A DNA stretch of 64,000 nt from Halorarum salinum (GCF_013402875.1 NZ_CP058579.1:620001-684000), one strand, 5' to 3'. Numbered from the stretch's first letter, positions 41,246 through 51,167 are shown. The notes: generated from the sequence alone by a model not told the origin. Made by a program: numbers and translations.

Positions 41246-44059
41246 TTACTCGCCCTCGACGCCGACGGTCCCGGCGGTCCCCGCCACGCCGGTCCACCCG
41301 TCACCGGCGTCGATCTGCACCGGTCCGAACAGGTGCTCCTGCGGGAGGTCCAGCAGGTCGGTCGGCGTCTCCACCTCGTAGGTGAACGTCGCCTCCTCGC
41401 CCGCCGCGACCTCGCCGAGTTCGGCGTACGTGGCGCCGGAGTCGTCGTCGGTGACGACCGAGAGCAGGTCGTCCATCACGTCCCAGCCGTCCGGGACGAC
41501 GTCGCGCACGACGGCGTCCTCGTCGGCCTCGACGGTCACTTCGACGGTGTGGAGGACGCCGGCACCGAGCAGGCCGTCGTCCCCGTCGCCGTCCTTCCCG
41601 CGTCGCCCGCGGGCGCGGACGCCGGGCGCCTTCTCCACCGAGAGGTCGAACGTGGCCCGGACGTCGTCGCCGTTCACGGCGCCGGGAACGTCGACGAGCT
41701 TCGCGACGACGAGGTACGTCGAGCCGCCGCCTCCACGCTCCTCGCTGGCCGAGACGGAGGCCGACCCGGCGACGCCGGCCGCGCGGTCGACGACGTTCGG
41801 CTCGCCGTGGTCGGCCGGGTTCCCGCCGTCGTAGACGAACAGGTCGACGTGGGGCGGCGCGGTCGCCTTCCCCGCGTCCTCGCCCTCGTAGCCCGTGAAC
41901 TCGACGCTCGCGTCGAGGTTCCCGACGCCGAGGTCGACGTAGCCCGCGACCGCGCGCTCGTCGTGCGGGAGGTCCAGTCCGACCGTCTCGCTCGTCGTCC
42001 CCGACAGTTCGCGGGTGACGGCGTCGACGGCGGCGTCGCCGTTCAGCCGGCCGTACCCCTCGAACGGGTCCCGGCCGCCGAAGTCGTACGTCGGCGCCTT
42101 CGCGCGGTGGTACGGCGCGGCCGTGAGCGCCGTCTCGCTCGCCGTGGCGAGGAGGACGCCCTTCAGCCGCATCGCGTCGGCCATCGCCGCGTCGGCGGGC
42201 GCGGGCAGCGAGAGCGCATCGGGGGCGTCCTCCTCCATCGCCTGGGCGACCAGCCCGGCCGTTCCGGTGGTGAACGGCGCCGCCATGGAGGTGCCGGCCT
42301 TCCCCGTGTAGTCGCGGATCGGCGCCTGCTCGGACTCTGGAACGTCCGCGACGCCGTTCATCGCGGCGTTCGCCAGGTCCGTGACGGTGCCGCCGGGCGC
42401 GGTGACGTCCGGCTTCATGTACGCGTCGTAGTCGTCCTCGTCGATCGCGCCGATGCCGCCCGAGGAGTAGCCCGAGATGCCGTCGAGCGGGCCGGTCGCG
42501 ACGACGCTCACCGCCTCGTCGGCCACGGCGGGCGAGCCGTTGCCGTTGATCGGCGTCGCGGCGTTGCCGGCGGCCGCGAGCGTCAGGACGCCCGCCTCCG
42601 CGATCTCCTTGACGACGCCGGGGATGCGGTCCAGCGTGCCCGCGGCGGCGCCGAGCGGGAGGCCGCCGACGTAGCCCCACGACATGTTGACCGCGCGAAG
42701 TTCGAACGTCTCGGCGAACTGGTCGGCGTGGCGTCCGAGGTCCTCGGTCGGGGCGGAGAGCCCCTGCAGACAGATCAGGCTGTGGTCGGGTGCGACGCCG
42801 GTGTGGAGGCCGTCGCCGCCCGTCTCCCGGTCGCCGGCGGTCGCCTCGGGGTCCAGGAACGCGCCGGCGGCGACGGACTCGACGTACGCCGACGCGTCGA
42901 GTTCGCCCTCGGCGGTCCGCACGGTCACGGTGTACGTGCCGGAGTCGACGGCGGGGGCCTCGACGACGACGTTCGCGCCGGGGTCGCCGTCGGCGCTCAC
43001 GGTCGCCGAATCCAGCTCCTCCCCTTCGGGCCCCTCGACGAACAGTTCGATCGCGGCGCCGTACGCCGACCCGAACACGCCGGTTCCGGCGTCGGCCTCG
43101 ACGTCGTAGCTGAGGGCCGCCCCGGCGACCGTGTCGAGCGTGACGCCCGGTTCCTCGACGGTCACACTGTCGGCGTCGACGGCGCTCGCCCGTCCGCTGC
43201 CGCCCATGATGGACGAGCAGTGGGTGCCGTGGCCGTTCTCGTCGCGGGGCCGGTCGTAGCTGCCGTACCGCGAACCCGCGTCGTACCAGCCCACGGTCTT
43301 TGGCGTGTCAGCGGTCGCCCCGCCGTCCACGCCCTCGAACACCACGTCGTCGCCGTAGGTCGTCCGGGTCCCCTCGATGGCGTAGTAGGTCCCGTCGATC
43401 CCGTACTCGGTGGTCGTGTTGAGGTACGCCTCGACGACGAAGCGGTAGTCGGAACCGGGGTCGACCGGGACGCCGACGAGCGTCTCCGGCTGGTCGCCGG
43501 TCGCGGCGCGGGCTTCGGTCTCCCAGGCGTCGCCCGTCCACGCGTCGACGCGGAACTCCAGGTCGTTGTCCTCGACGGGTCCCCACGACAGCGACGCGTC
43601 GAGTTCCTCGGCGCCCTCGGGGGCCGTGAACTCGTGGTACGCCTCCTCGCCGGTGGCGAACGTCCCCGGACCCATCGTCCCCGAGAACGACTCGCCGTCG
43701 CCGGTGTCGACGCGGCTGAGGTCGTTCTCGTCCGGCTTCGTCAGCTTCAGTTCCCCGCCCTCGAGGAACGCGGTGACGCCGTTCCACGGCCCCAGGTCGG
43801 GGTGTCGGGAGTCCAGTCCCGAGTCCGTGAGCCCGATTGTCCGGTCCCGACGGCCGCGGTAGCCCCGGTCCCACACCCGCTGGGCCTCGATCGCGCGCCA
43901 GTTCCGGAACCCGCCGTCCCCGTCCGTCGCGGCGGCCGTCGTCCGGACGCCGACCCCGCCGAGCAACCCCGCGCCGGCGAGCGCGCCGCTCGCGCGTACG
44001 AACGTCCTCCTCGATACGCCTCGTCCGGTTTCATCCTCCCCCGTGTCCTGTGAAGACAT
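41246..44059 (-). CDS. Secreted subtilisin-like serine protease (S8), TAT-exported
   Basis: 937 residues. The N terminus has a twin-arginine signal (SRRTFVRASG, Arg17-Arg18, then a hydrophobic Ala/Gly run). The catalytic triad is Asp79 (GLTDSGLDSRHP), His277 (NGHGTHCSS) and Ser591 (GTSMAAPFTTG), with the oxyanion-hole region LTLAAAGNAATP. Spacing between Asp and His is far larger than in subtilisin, because of an inserted beta-sandwich (about residues 100-250). Another insert lies between His and Ser. The last 200 residues form beta-rich C-terminal domains. It probably degrades extracellular protein. Confidence 0.93.
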   Translation of the reverse strand: MSSQDTGEDETGRGVSRRTFVRASGALAGAGLLGGVGVRTTAAATDGDGGFRNWRAIEAQRVWDRGYRGRRDRTIGLTDSGLDSRHPDLGPWNGVTAFLEGGELKLTKPDENDLSRVDTGDGESFSGTMGPGTFATGEEAYHEFTAPEGAEELDASLSWGPVEDNDLEFRVDAWTGDAWETEARAATGDQPETLVGVPVDPGSDYRFVVEAYLNTTTEYGIDGTYYAIEGTRTTYGDDVVFEGVDGGATADTPKTVGWYDAGSRYGSYDRPRDENGHGTHCSSIMGGSGRASAVDADSVTVEEPGVTLDTVAGAALSYDVEADAGTGVFGSAYGAAIELFVEGPEGEELDSATVSADGDPGANVVVEAPAVDSGTYTVTVRTAEGELDASAYVESVAAGAFLDPEATAGDRETGGDGLHTGVAPDHSLICLQGLSAPTEDLGRHADQFAETFELRAVNMSWGYVGGLPLGAAAGTLDRIPGVVKEIAEAGVLTLAAAGNAATPINGNGSPAVADEAVSVVATGPLDGISGYSSGGIGAIDEDDYDAYMKPDVTAPGGTVTDLANAAMNGVADVPESEQAPIRDYTGKAGTSMAAPFTTGTAGLVAQAMEEDAPDALSLPAPADAAMADAMRLKGVLLATASETALTAAPYHRAKAPTYDFGGRDPFEGYGRLNGDAAVDAVTRELSGTTSETVGLDLPHDERAVAGYVDLGVGNLDASVEFTGYEGEDAGKATAPPHVDLFVYDGGNPADHGEPNVVDRAAGVAGSASVSASEERGGGGSTYLVVAKLVDVPGAVNGDDVRATFDLSVEKAPGVRARGRRGKDGDGDDGLLGAGVLHTVEVTVEADEDAVVRDVVPDGWDVMDDLLSVVTDDDSGATYAELGEVAAGEEATFTYEVETPTDLLDLPQEHLFGPVQIDAGDGWTGVAGTAGTVGVEGE

Positions 44060-44080
44060 AGCTCGTCCCTGGACCGAGCG

Positions 44081-44088
44081 AAGTAAAA
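44081..44088 (-). promoter_or_regulatory. TATA element of the subtilase gene
   Basis: On the minus strand TTTTACTT lies 22-29 bp upstream of the ATG at 44059, consistent with a leaderless transcript. Confidence 0.55.
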
Positions 44089-44178
44089 TCCATCGGACGG
44101 AGTCGAAAATGTATGGGGTTCGGATACGACAATAGGGCCGTGTCCGGGCCAGCGTTCCGGTACTGTCGATTCGATTGA

Positions 44179-44184
44179 TTTATA
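44179..44184 (+). promoter_or_regulatory. TATA box of the 47-residue protein gene
   Basis: TTTATA, preceded by a CGATTGA stretch, is centred about 28 bp upstream of the ATG at 44209. Transcription would start at or next to the start codon. It is one of the best-formed promoters in the window. Confidence 0.75.
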
Positions 44185-44208
44185 CGTCCCTGTAAGAGAG
44201 TCACATAC

Positions 44209-44352
44209 ATGACACCCGCTTGCACGGAGTCAGAGGTGATGGCATCGGTCGACGAGGACAGTTCCGAGTTCGTCATCGCCGACATCACGCGGGAGGACGC
44301 GTGGATCTCCGTGGAGTCGGGCGACGCGCCGGTGCTCGAGAACTGGCGTTAG
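44209..44352 (+). CDS. Small acidic haloarchaeal protein, 47 residues
   Basis: The protein MTPACTESEVMASVDEDSS... continues EFVIADITREDAWISVESGD and ends APVLENWR. It is acidic and soluble with a single Cys at position 5. A strong TATA box at the right distance and a codon pattern like the neighbours support it as a real gene. Very similar short proteins are, as I recall, widespread in haloarchaea, with no known function. Confidence 0.78.
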   Translation: MTPACTESEVMASVDEDSSEFVIADITREDAWISVESGDAPVLENWR

Positions 44353-44413
44353 GTCGCGCCGGACGGCTCTGCCCTTCCCCGACGTCCCCGTCGAAGGGGC
44401 CCGGTTCGGGGAG

Positions 44414-44665
44414 TCACACCTCCTCGTCGGGGTCGTAGCGCTCGGCCATCCGCCGGGCCTCCGCGGCGTACCGCTCCTTCGTCCCGTCGCTCTCGACGGC
44501 CTCCAGGTCCGACTCCGGACGGTCGACCGCCGCGGTCGCCGGGTTCCGACCGAGCAGTTCCACCGACGCCTGCCGCCGGTAGTACCGTTCGCCGTCCTCG
44601 CTCGCGTACGTGAGCGAGACGGTCTGTCTGGCGTCGTACTCCCGCTCGACGAGCCACAGTCGCAT
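44414..44665 (-). CDS. Conserved haloarchaeal hypothetical protein, 83 residues
   Basis: MRLWLVEREYDARQTVSLTYAS, then ASVELLGRNPATAAVDRPE and a charged C-terminal helix ending RYDPDEEV. A beta-hairpin followed by a helix is likely. No motif indicates an activity. The ATG at 44665 is chosen over a longer frame because the preceding in-frame residues do not resemble a protein. It is convergent with the 47-residue gene. Confidence 0.75.
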   Translation of the reverse strand: MRLWLVEREYDARQTVSLTYASEDGERYYRRQASVELLGRNPATAAVDRPESDLEAVESDGTKERYAAEARRMAERYDPDEEV

Positions 44666-44802
44666 GCGTCGTGTGTGGGCGAGTGGGGTGAAAAGCGATT
44701 GCACGGTCGGCGGGGGAGAGACGGGGTGGCGCCGGGCGCCGGGCTGCGGGTCGACGGGGCCGTCGGGGCCGCCGACCTCCGTGGATCGGCGGTCGGGTCA
44801 CG

Positions 44803-46500
44803 TTACTCGGTCGACGCGGGGAACCGGAACCCGCCCAGATCCTCGCCGTCCGCCGACGAGTCCGGGTCGGGTCCCACCCCTCCGTCGGTGCGGAACTCGG
44901 CGTCGTCGAACGCCCGGCCGCCGGCGGCGTCGCCCCCGTCCGCGGCCGTCCCGTCGCGGAGTTCTCGCACCTGCGCCGAGAGGTCCTCGATGGCGTCGGT
45001 CTGCTGGTCGGTCGCGGCCACGATGCGGTCCGCCGCGTCCTCGGTCTCGCCCGAGCGTTCGCGGACGTCCTCGATGGTCGCGGTCAGTTCCTCGACGGTC
45101 GTCGCCTGGTCGTCGGTCGCGCGGGACACCTCGGCGATGCCGTCGGCGGCCTGGTCGATGGAGGCCGCGATGTCCTCGAACGCCTCCAGCACGTCGTCGA
45201 TCTGGTCGGCCGCGTGGTCGATCTGCTGGTGGGACTGCTCGGCGGCCACGACCGTCGAGTCGGTCTGGTTCTGGAGCTGCTCGATGCTGCCGGTGATCTG
45301 CTCGGTGTGCTGGCGCGTCTCGTCGGCGAGCGTCTTCACCTCCTCCGCGACGACCGCGAAGCCGTCGCCGTCCTTGCCGGCCCGCGCCGCCTCGATGTTG
45401 GCGTTCAGCGCGAGCAGGTTCGTCTGCTCTGCCACGTCGGAGATGACCTCCACGACCGACTCGATGTCGTCCATCCGGTCGCCCAGATCCGTGACCGACT
45501 CGACGAGCTCCTCGCCGATCTCGGTCACGTCGTCCGTCGCCTCCCGCGCGTCCTCGGAGGCGTCCAGCCCCTCGGAGGCCGCCTCGCGGGCCTGTTCGGC
45601 CGCGGTGTCGACCTCCTCGGCCGTGGCCGCGACCTCCTCCATCGACGCGGAGAACGTCTGCATCTCGCTCACCCCCTCGGTGAGCAGTTCGTTCTGCTCG
45701 CCGACGTTCCGTGCGATGTCCTCGGCCGCGTCGACGGCCTCCTCCACGGACCCCTCCAGCCGGCCGGTCTGCTCGTCGACGCCGGCGGCGGTCGACTCGA
45801 ACGCCCCCGCCATCTCGTTGAGTTCGTCGACGACGCCGAGCAGCCGCTCGTCGAGGCAGCCGTCCTCGTCGTCGAACGACGCGCGCGCCTCCAGGTGGCC
45901 GTCGATGAGCCGCGTGATCGTTCCCTGCAGCTCGTCGACGAGCGCCTCGACCGCCTCCTGACGGCGGACCTGTTCGGTCCGGTCCTGGACCGTCTCGATG
46001 ACGGCGACGACCTCGTCGTCCTCGTACAGCGGCATCGCCGTGAAGTAGATGTGCCGGTCGTTGCCGTGCTGGTCGGTCATCACGCTCGTGTCGGCGTACA
46101 GCGAGAGCCCCTCGTCCGCCAGGTCGACGTCGTGTTCGACGTGGGTCGTCTCCGGGGCCTCGAGCACCTTGTCCGCGAGCGTCTTCGCCCGGCGGCCGTC
46201 CGGGTAGAACATCTCGCTCGCGTGGGAGTGTCCGACCGCCTCCTCGCTGGACGCGCCGGTCAGTTCCTCGATCGCCCTGTTCCACGCGACGACCTCCCCG
46301 TCGGCGTCCAGCATGAACACCGGCGACCCGACCCCGTCGAGCAGCAGGTCGTCGTCGACGTTCAGTTCGTCCGCGTCCCGTTCCTCCTCCTCGAACGCGG
46401 CGCTCCCGTCGGCTCCCGACTCGACGGTCACGCCGCCGTCCGGCACCGGGTCGCTCTCGGCGGCGAACCAGCCCCGAACGCGACTGAGTAGCGACGGCAT
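44803..46500 (-). CDS. Soluble methyl-accepting chemotaxis transducer with PAS domain
   Basis: 565 residues with no transmembrane segment. Residues about 50-170 form a PAS domain (GVGSPVFMLDADGEVVAWNRAIEELTG...VETVQDRTEQ). From about 190 the protein is coiled coil with the transducer core: SMEEVAATAEEVDTAAEQA, the hairpin tip QTNLLALNANIEAARAG and FAVVAEEVKTLADETR. The long Glu-rich helices contain several potential methylation sites. It should feed CheA/CheW from a cytosolic signal, possibly redox or a small ligand bound by PAS. Confidence 0.9.
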   Translation of the reverse strand: MPSLLSRVRGWFAAESDPVPDGGVTVESGADGSAAFEEEERDADELNVDDDLLLDGVGSPVFMLDADGEVVAWNRAIEELTGASSEEAVGHSHASEMFYPDGRRAKTLADKVLEAPETTHVEHDVDLADEGLSLYADTSVMTDQHGNDRHIYFTAMPLYEDDEVVAVIETVQDRTEQVRRQEAVEALVDELQGTITRLIDGHLEARASFDDEDGCLDERLLGVVDELNEMAGAFESTAAGVDEQTGRLEGSVEEAVDAAEDIARNVGEQNELLTEGVSEMQTFSASMEEVAATAEEVDTAAEQAREAASEGLDASEDAREATDDVTEIGEELVESVTDLGDRMDDIESVVEVISDVAEQTNLLALNANIEAARAGKDGDGFAVVAEEVKTLADETRQHTEQITGSIEQLQNQTDSTVVAAEQSHQQIDHAADQIDDVLEAFEDIAASIDQAADGIAEVSRATDDQATTVEELTATIEDVRERSGETEDAADRIVAATDQQTDAIEDLSAQVRELRDGTAADGGDAAGGRAFDDAEFRTDGGVGPDPDSSADGEDLGGFRFPASTE

Positions 46501-46614
46501 ACGTTCGAGCGGGTCGCCACTCCCCCCTTAACGTTGCCCCCCAATATTCACGTGTGATACCGGCGCGGGGGAGACGCGTCACCCTCAAGCGGCCGGAGCG
46601 CCGATGGGCGTTCG

Positions 46615-48348
46615 ATGGATGCGAGCGAGGTCCGCGACCGGGCCGGGACCCTCCCGCGCGAGCCCGGCGTCTACCAGTTCCTCGAGGGGGACGCCGTTCT
46701 CTACGTCGGCAAGGCGGTGGACGTCCGCGACCGGGTGCGCTCCTACGCCGACCCTCGTTCCGTCCGCGTCGGACGGATGGTCGAGCGGGCCGACGCGCTG
46801 GACTTCGCGGTCACGGACACCGAGACGCAGGCGCTGCTGCTCGAGGCGAACCTCATCAAGCGGCACACCCCGCGGTTCAACGTCCGGCTGAAGGACGACA
46901 AGTCCTACCCGCTGGTCCAGTTGACGGACCATCCGGTCCCGCGAATCGAGGTGACCCGCGACCCCGAGGAGGGCGCGACCGTGTTCGGCCCGTTCACCGA
47001 CAAGGGCCGGGTGGACACGGTCGTGAAGGCGCTCCGGGAGACGTACGGGCTGCGCGGCTGCTCGGACCACAAGTACGCCGGCCGCGACCGCCCGTGCCTC
47101 GACTACGAGATGGGACTGTGTTCGGCCCCCTGCACCGGCGAGATCTCCCAGAACGACTACCGCGCGGACGTGGAGTCGGCGACGCGGTTCTTCGAGGGCG
47201 AGACCGGCGTGCTCGCCGACCCCCTCGAACGAGCGATGAACGAGGCAGCGGGGGAGCACGAGTACGAGCGCGCCGCGAACCTCCGGGACAGGCTCGACGC
47301 GATCGAGTCCTTCCATGGCGAGGGCGAGGAGGCGGTCTCGGGCCGGTCCGACGAGCGGGCGGTCGACGTGCTGGGCGCCGCCCTGGAGGGGGACGCGGCG
47401 ACGGTCGCGCGACTCCACAGCGAGCGGGGACAGCTGGTCGACCGGACGCGTCACTCCCTCGAGGCGCCGGAGGGCGAGGGCCGAGTCGCGGCGGTGCTCG
47501 CGGCGTTCCTCGTCCAGTACTACGCCGAACGGGAGCTCCCGGACGCGATCCTCCTCTCGGAGCGGCCGGCCGACGGCGACGTGCTCGACTGGCTCGCGGC
47601 CGAAGGGGTGTCGGTACGCGTGCCGGGCGCCGGACGCGAGGCGAAACTGGTCGAGCTGGCGCTCAAGAACGCCCGGAACGCGCCGACGAAGACGGACGGA
47701 CTGGCGGCGCTGGGTGACCGACTCGGCGTCGATCGACCGGAGCGCATCGAGGGGTTCGACGTGAGCCACGGCCAGGGGAGACACGTCGTCGGCTCGGACG
47801 TCTGCTTCGTGGGCGGGACCGCCGAGAAGTCGGACTACCGGCGCAAGAAGCTCGTCGACCAGAACGACGACTACGGCAACATGCGCGAACTCGTCCGCTG
47901 GCGCGCCGAGCGGGCGGTCGAGGGGCGCGACGACAGGTCTGACCCGGACCTGCTGCTCGTCGACGGCGGCGAGGGGCAACTCGGCGCGGCCCGCGACGCG
48001 CTCCGGGAGGTCGGCTGGGACGCGCCGGTCGTGGCGCTCGCGAAGGACCGGGAGCTGGTCGTCACGCCCGACGGGGTGCGCGACTGGCCCGACGACGACC
48101 CGGCGCTCCACGTGCTCCAGCGAGTGCGCGACGAGGCGCACCGCTTCGCCGTGCAGTACCATCAGACGCTCCGCGACGACGTCTCGACGGTGCTCGACGA
48201 GGTACCCGGCGTCGGCCCGCGGACCCGGCGACGTCTGCTCCGACGGTTCGGCTCGGTCGAGAACGTCCGCGCGGCGAGCGCCGACGACCTCCGGGACGTC
48301 CCCGGCGTCGGCGCCAAGACGGCGGAAGCGCTCCGCTCGCGGCTGTAG
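46615..48348 (+). CDS. uvrC: UvrABC excinuclease subunit C
   Basis: 577 residues. The N-terminal GIY-YIG nuclease is [25 protein letters not shown]. The Cys-rich region is [32 protein letters not shown]. The UVR motif follows near [17 protein letters not shown]. The C-terminal RNase H-like endonuclease is [23 protein letters not shown] and [16 protein letters not shown], and tandem helix-hairpin-helix motifs end the protein ([34 protein letters not shown]). It nicks either side of damaged DNA in nucleotide-excision repair. Haloarchaea have this bacterial-type system. Confidence 0.96.
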   Translation: MDASEVRDRAGTLPREPGVYQFLEGDAVLYVGKAVDVRDRVRSYADPRSVRVGRMVERADALDFAVTDTETQALLLEANLIKRHTPRFNVRLKDDKSYPLVQLTDHPVPRIEVTRDPEEGATVFGPFTDKGRVDTVVKALRETYGLRGCSDHKYAGRDRPCLDYEMGLCSAPCTGEISQNDYRADVESATRFFEGETGVLADPLERAMNEAAGEHEYERAANLRDRLDAIESFHGEGEEAVSGRSDERAVDVLGAALEGDAATVARLHSERGQLVDRTRHSLEAPEGEGRVAAVLAAFLVQYYAERELPDAILLSERPADGDVLDWLAAEGVSVRVPGAGREAKLVELALKNARNAPTKTDGLAALGDRLGVDRPERIEGFDVSHGQGRHVVGSDVCFVGGTAEKSDYRRKKLVDQNDDYGNMRELVRWRAERAVEGRDDRSDPDLLLVDGGEGQLGAARDALREVGWDAPVVALAKDRELVVTPDGVRDWPDDDPALHVLQRVRDEAHRFAVQYHQTLRDDVSTVLDEVPGVGPRTRRRLLRRFGSVENVRAASADDLRDVPGVGAKTAEALRSRL

Positions 48349-48734
48349 GCTGCTTGGCTGACGGGCGGTGATACGTCCCACACGGCGGGCCACCGCACGA
48401 CCGCTCGCCGCCGCGTGGCCTCGATCAGGTCACGGGGCGTGTGGTTCCGGTATCGTACTTCAAATCTACGTCGAGTAGTCGCCGCCGTCGCCGGCCGACG
48501 TCGGTCGACGTCGACGGTTCCACCCCACCGTGAGCGTCGGCGACCCGACCGACAACCACGCGGCGAGCGCGGCGGACGGAACCATCCCCAGCGGACCGAC
48601 CGGTAGCAGCCCCAGAAGCAGGTCCCGATGGGGATGTCAGCGGTCCGGGTTCGCGACGCGAGGTGTCCCCGTCGATGGCGCGTCGACGGAAAAGCGGGGG
48701 TGCGTCGACGGTACGATCGGACGCGGCGACCGGT
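48349..48734. other. 386-bp intergenic region without a clear gene
   Basis: This gap lies between the convergent uvrC and mdh genes. On the minus strand an open frame runs from 48636 to a stop at 48466-48468 and reads PHRDLLLGLLPVGPLGMVPS, then AALAAWLSVGSP, which is membrane-like. It begins right after an in-frame TGA (48637-48639) and has only an internal ATG (48585). It may be the remains of a small membrane protein. No repeat copy is present here. Confidence 0.4.
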
Positions 48735-49649
48735 CTACGAGATCTTCCCGTACTGGTCGGAGAGCTTCTCGGCGGCCTCGTCCATCAGCTCCCGCTCGTA
48801 GTCGTCCAGCTCCCACTCGACGACCTCCTCGACGCCGTTCGAGCCGAGTTTGACGGGGACGCCGAAGGCGGTGTCATCGTGGCCGAACTCGCCGTCGAGC
48901 GGGAGCGAGCCAGGGAGCACCTCGCCGGTGTCGTGCAGGACGGCCTCGACCATGTGGGCGACGCCCGTCGCCGGGCCCCACTGGGTCGCGCCCTTGCGTT
49001 CGATGACGTCCATCGCGGACTCCTGCAGGTCGCCGAGGATCTCCTCGCGCTCGTCGGCGGTGAACTCGGGGTCGCGGCCGTCGACGCGGACCTTCGAGAA
49101 GACCGGGACCTGCGCGTCGCCGTGCTCGCCCAGGATGGTCGCCTCGACGTTCTTCACGGGGGTGTCGAAGCGGTCCGAGAGGACGTAGCGGAACCGGGCG
49201 GAGTCGAGTCGGCCGCCGAAGCCGATCACCTCGTGCCGGTCGCGGTCGCCCGCCTCGTACAGGTGGCGGTTCAGCAGGTCGACCGGGTTCGAGGTCGTGA
49301 TCGAGACGAAGTCGTCGTTGTACTCCGCGAGCGAGGAGCCGATGTCTTCCATGATCGGTGCGTTGTCCCCCGCGAGGTCGATGCGCGTCTGGCCCGGTTG
49401 CCGGGGGATGCCGGCCGTGACGACCACGACGTCCGAGCCCGCGGTGTCCTCGTACTCGCCCTGCACGACCGTGGTGTTCGAGTCGTACGCGATCCCGTGG
49501 TTGGTGTCGGCCGCCTGTCCCACCGTCGTCTCCCGCTGGTCCGGGATGTCGACGAACACGAGCTCGTCGACGATGTCCCGGAGCGCGAGGTTGTAGCCGG
49601 CCGCCGCGCCCACCGTCCCCGCCGCGCCGATGATGCTAACCTTCGTCAT
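48735..49649 (-). CDS. mdh: Malate dehydrogenase (lactate-dehydrogenase-like)
   Basis: 304 residues. The N terminus [21 protein letters not shown] is the NAD-binding motif. The ribose-binding Asp is in LVFVDIPDQ, the substrate Args and catalytic loop in [37 protein letters not shown] and [17 protein letters not shown], with catalytic His in [14 protein letters not shown]. The R-Q-P-G-Q-T-R loop marks malate rather than lactate specificity. The acidic surface fits the halophilic malate dehydrogenases. The reaction is malate + NAD+ to oxaloacetate in the TCA cycle. Confidence 0.96.
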   Translation of the reverse strand: MTKVSIIGAAGTVGAAAGYNLALRDIVDELVFVDIPDQRETTVGQAADTNHGIAYDSNTTVVQGEYEDTAGSDVVVVTAGIPRQPGQTRIDLAGDNAPIMEDIGSSLAEYNDDFVSITTSNPVDLLNRHLYEAGDRDRHEVIGFGGRLDSARFRYVLSDRFDTPVKNVEATILGEHGDAQVPVFSKVRVDGRDPEFTADEREEILGDLQESAMDVIERKGATQWGPATGVAHMVEAVLHDTGEVLPGSLPLDGEFGHDDTAFGVPVKLGSNGVEEVVEWELDDYERELMDEAAEKLSDQYGKIS

Positions 49650-49676
49650 ACCACGTAAACAGCGACCGGAAATTCG

Positions 49677-49691
49677 GGTAAACGTTTCGAA
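49677..49691 (-). promoter_or_regulatory. Promoter of mdh
   Basis: On the minus strand a CGAAACGTTTACCC stretch carries a BRE-like CGAAACG followed by TTTACC. It is placed 28-42 bp upstream of the ATG at 49649. It shares the 217-bp divergent region with the upp promoter. Confidence 0.6.
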
Positions 49692-49836
49692 AGTCGCGAT
49701 TTCGGTGGCCGTGCGTCGTAGGAACGATCGACAGTCGTCGAATCACGGCCGCCGACCGCCGACGGCGAGGGACGCGGACGACCGCTCCCCGCCGCGAGCC
49801 GCGGTTCGTTGCCCCGGACGGGCCGTTCCGCCGGGG

Positions 49837-49843
49837 TTTATGG
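49837..49843 (+). promoter_or_regulatory. TATA element of upp
   Basis: TTTATGG lies 27 bp upstream of the ATG at 49867. It supports that ATG as the start and argues against the ATG at 49840, which is part of the element. Confidence 0.65.
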
Positions 49844-49866
49844 CCGTCCCCGTCCGCCCCTCTAGC

Positions 49867-50544
49867 ATGCCAATCGAGGAACGTGGGGACGCGCACCTCA
49901 TCACCCACGCGCTCGCCAAGGACACCCTCTCGCGGCTTCGCGACGTGGAGACCTCGCAGGTCGCCTTCCGGAAGGGGCTGGTGAAACTCGGCCGCATCTG
50001 CGGCTACGACATCATCGACGGCGCGATGGAGACGGAGTTCGTCTCCATCCGGACCCCGCTGGCCGAGACGACCGGCGAGCGGGTGAAGCGGCTCGACGAC
50101 GTGGTCATCGTCAACGTCCTCCGCGCGGCGACGCCGTTCGTGGAGGGCCTGCTCAAGGCGTTCCCCCGCGCGAAGCAGGGCGTCATCTCGGCCGGCCGTA
50201 ACGAGGAGGCCGGCATGGGCGAGGACGGCACTTTCCCCATCAGCATCGACTACACGAAGCTCCCCGAGATCAGGGAGTCCGACACGGTCATCGTCGCCGA
50301 CCCCATGCTCGCGACCGGGTCGACGATGTGTGCCGTGCTCGACCACGTGCTCGAACAGGGTCCCGACCCGGAACACCTGTTCGTGCTCTCGGCGGTCTCG
50401 GCGCCCGACGGACTCGTCCGCGTCGGCGAGCAGTTCCCCGAGGCGGACCTGCTCACCGTCGCCATCGACGACCACCTCAACGACGAGGGGTTCATCGTCC
50501 CCGGCCTCGGCGACGCCGGAGACCGGGCGTTCCGGACCGAGTAG
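49867..50544 (+). CDS. upp: Uracil phosphoribosyltransferase
   Basis: 225 residues of the PRTase fold. The PRPP-binding loop is [24 protein letters not shown]. Other family features are [30 protein letters not shown], the flexible loop [25 protein letters not shown] and a C-terminal uracil-binding [18 protein letters not shown]. The enzyme salvages uracil to UMP and complements the dihydroorotase-based de novo route found elsewhere in the window. Confidence 0.96.
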   Translation: MPIEERGDAHLITHALAKDTLSRLRDVETSQVAFRKGLVKLGRICGYDIIDGAMETEFVSIRTPLAETTGERVKRLDDVVIVNVLRAATPFVEGLLKAFPRAKQGVISAGRNEEAGMGEDGTFPISIDYTKLPEIRESDTVIVADPMLATGSTMCAVLDHVLEQGPDPEHLFVLSAVSAPDGLVRVGEQFPEADLLTVAIDDHLNDEGFIVPGLGDAGDRAFRTE

Positions 50545-50586
50545 CCCCCTCTTCCTGATTCTCCCCGACTCGTTCGACCGGCATTC

Positions 50587-51075
50587 GGCGCGCGGCGGCC
50601 GCGCCTCGGTCACGCGAGCGAGGGTGACCTCACGGGACCGCAGGTCCCGGGTAGTGTGCGACCGAATACGCGCGAGGGATGAGTGAGCGACCGAGCGGCA
50701 GCGAGGGAACGAGCGAATCGGCTGGGGAGGGCGTGGCTGCGGCTACGGTGGGTTGGACCGAAAGGGGCCGCGGCTCTCGGGGAAGCACGGGCGGTCAAGC
50801 ACCGGAGCGCCCGAACGGAGTGAAGGGGCGAGGGTCACGTGAGCACCAGCGAGCGTGACGGTTCGAGACGGCGTGGCCGTCTCGTCGTGCCGAAAATCTC
50901 CGATTTTCGTGCACTTCCGAGGAGCTTGCTCCGAGGTAAAGCGCAGCCGGCCGCGCGAGTCACGCGAGCGAGGGTGACAACGGAAGTCACGGCCCGCACA
51001 GCGAACGTAGTGAGCGAGCAGGACCGTCTTCCGGTAGCCGAGACCCGCTGCCCCTTTCGGGAACTGCTCCATGAC
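50587..51075 (+). repeat. Dispersed modular intergenic repeat, copy F
   Basis: This long plus-strand copy fills most of the 623-bp gap 50545-51167. It starts GGCGCGCGGCGGCCGCGCCT, includes CGCGCGAGGGATGAG, CTGGGGAGGGCG, CCGAAAGGGGCCGCGGCTCT and CAAGCACCGGAGCGC, then a hairpin cassette with perfect stems CGAGACGGC/GCCGTCTCG (50864-50884) and CGAAAATC/GATTTTCG (50891-50909). It then has TTCCGAGGAGCTTGCTCCGA, and ends at CCCCTTTCGGGAACTGCTCC. The cassette parallels that of copy A. Confidence 0.72.
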
Positions 51076-51167
51076 GGGTGGGCCAACATCGGATACGAGA
51101 CCCGCGGGCGCGTTCGAGGTACATCTCGGCCGGTACTCCCCCATCGAGAGTACCGGGGCAAGCAGGC

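Noticed and set aside
40892-44053. 1053-codon plus-strand frame antisense to the subtilase
   Set aside because: It is an antisense shadow of the subtilase with Val/Arg/Gly-rich composition; the opposite strand shows a complete catalytic triad and TAT signal.
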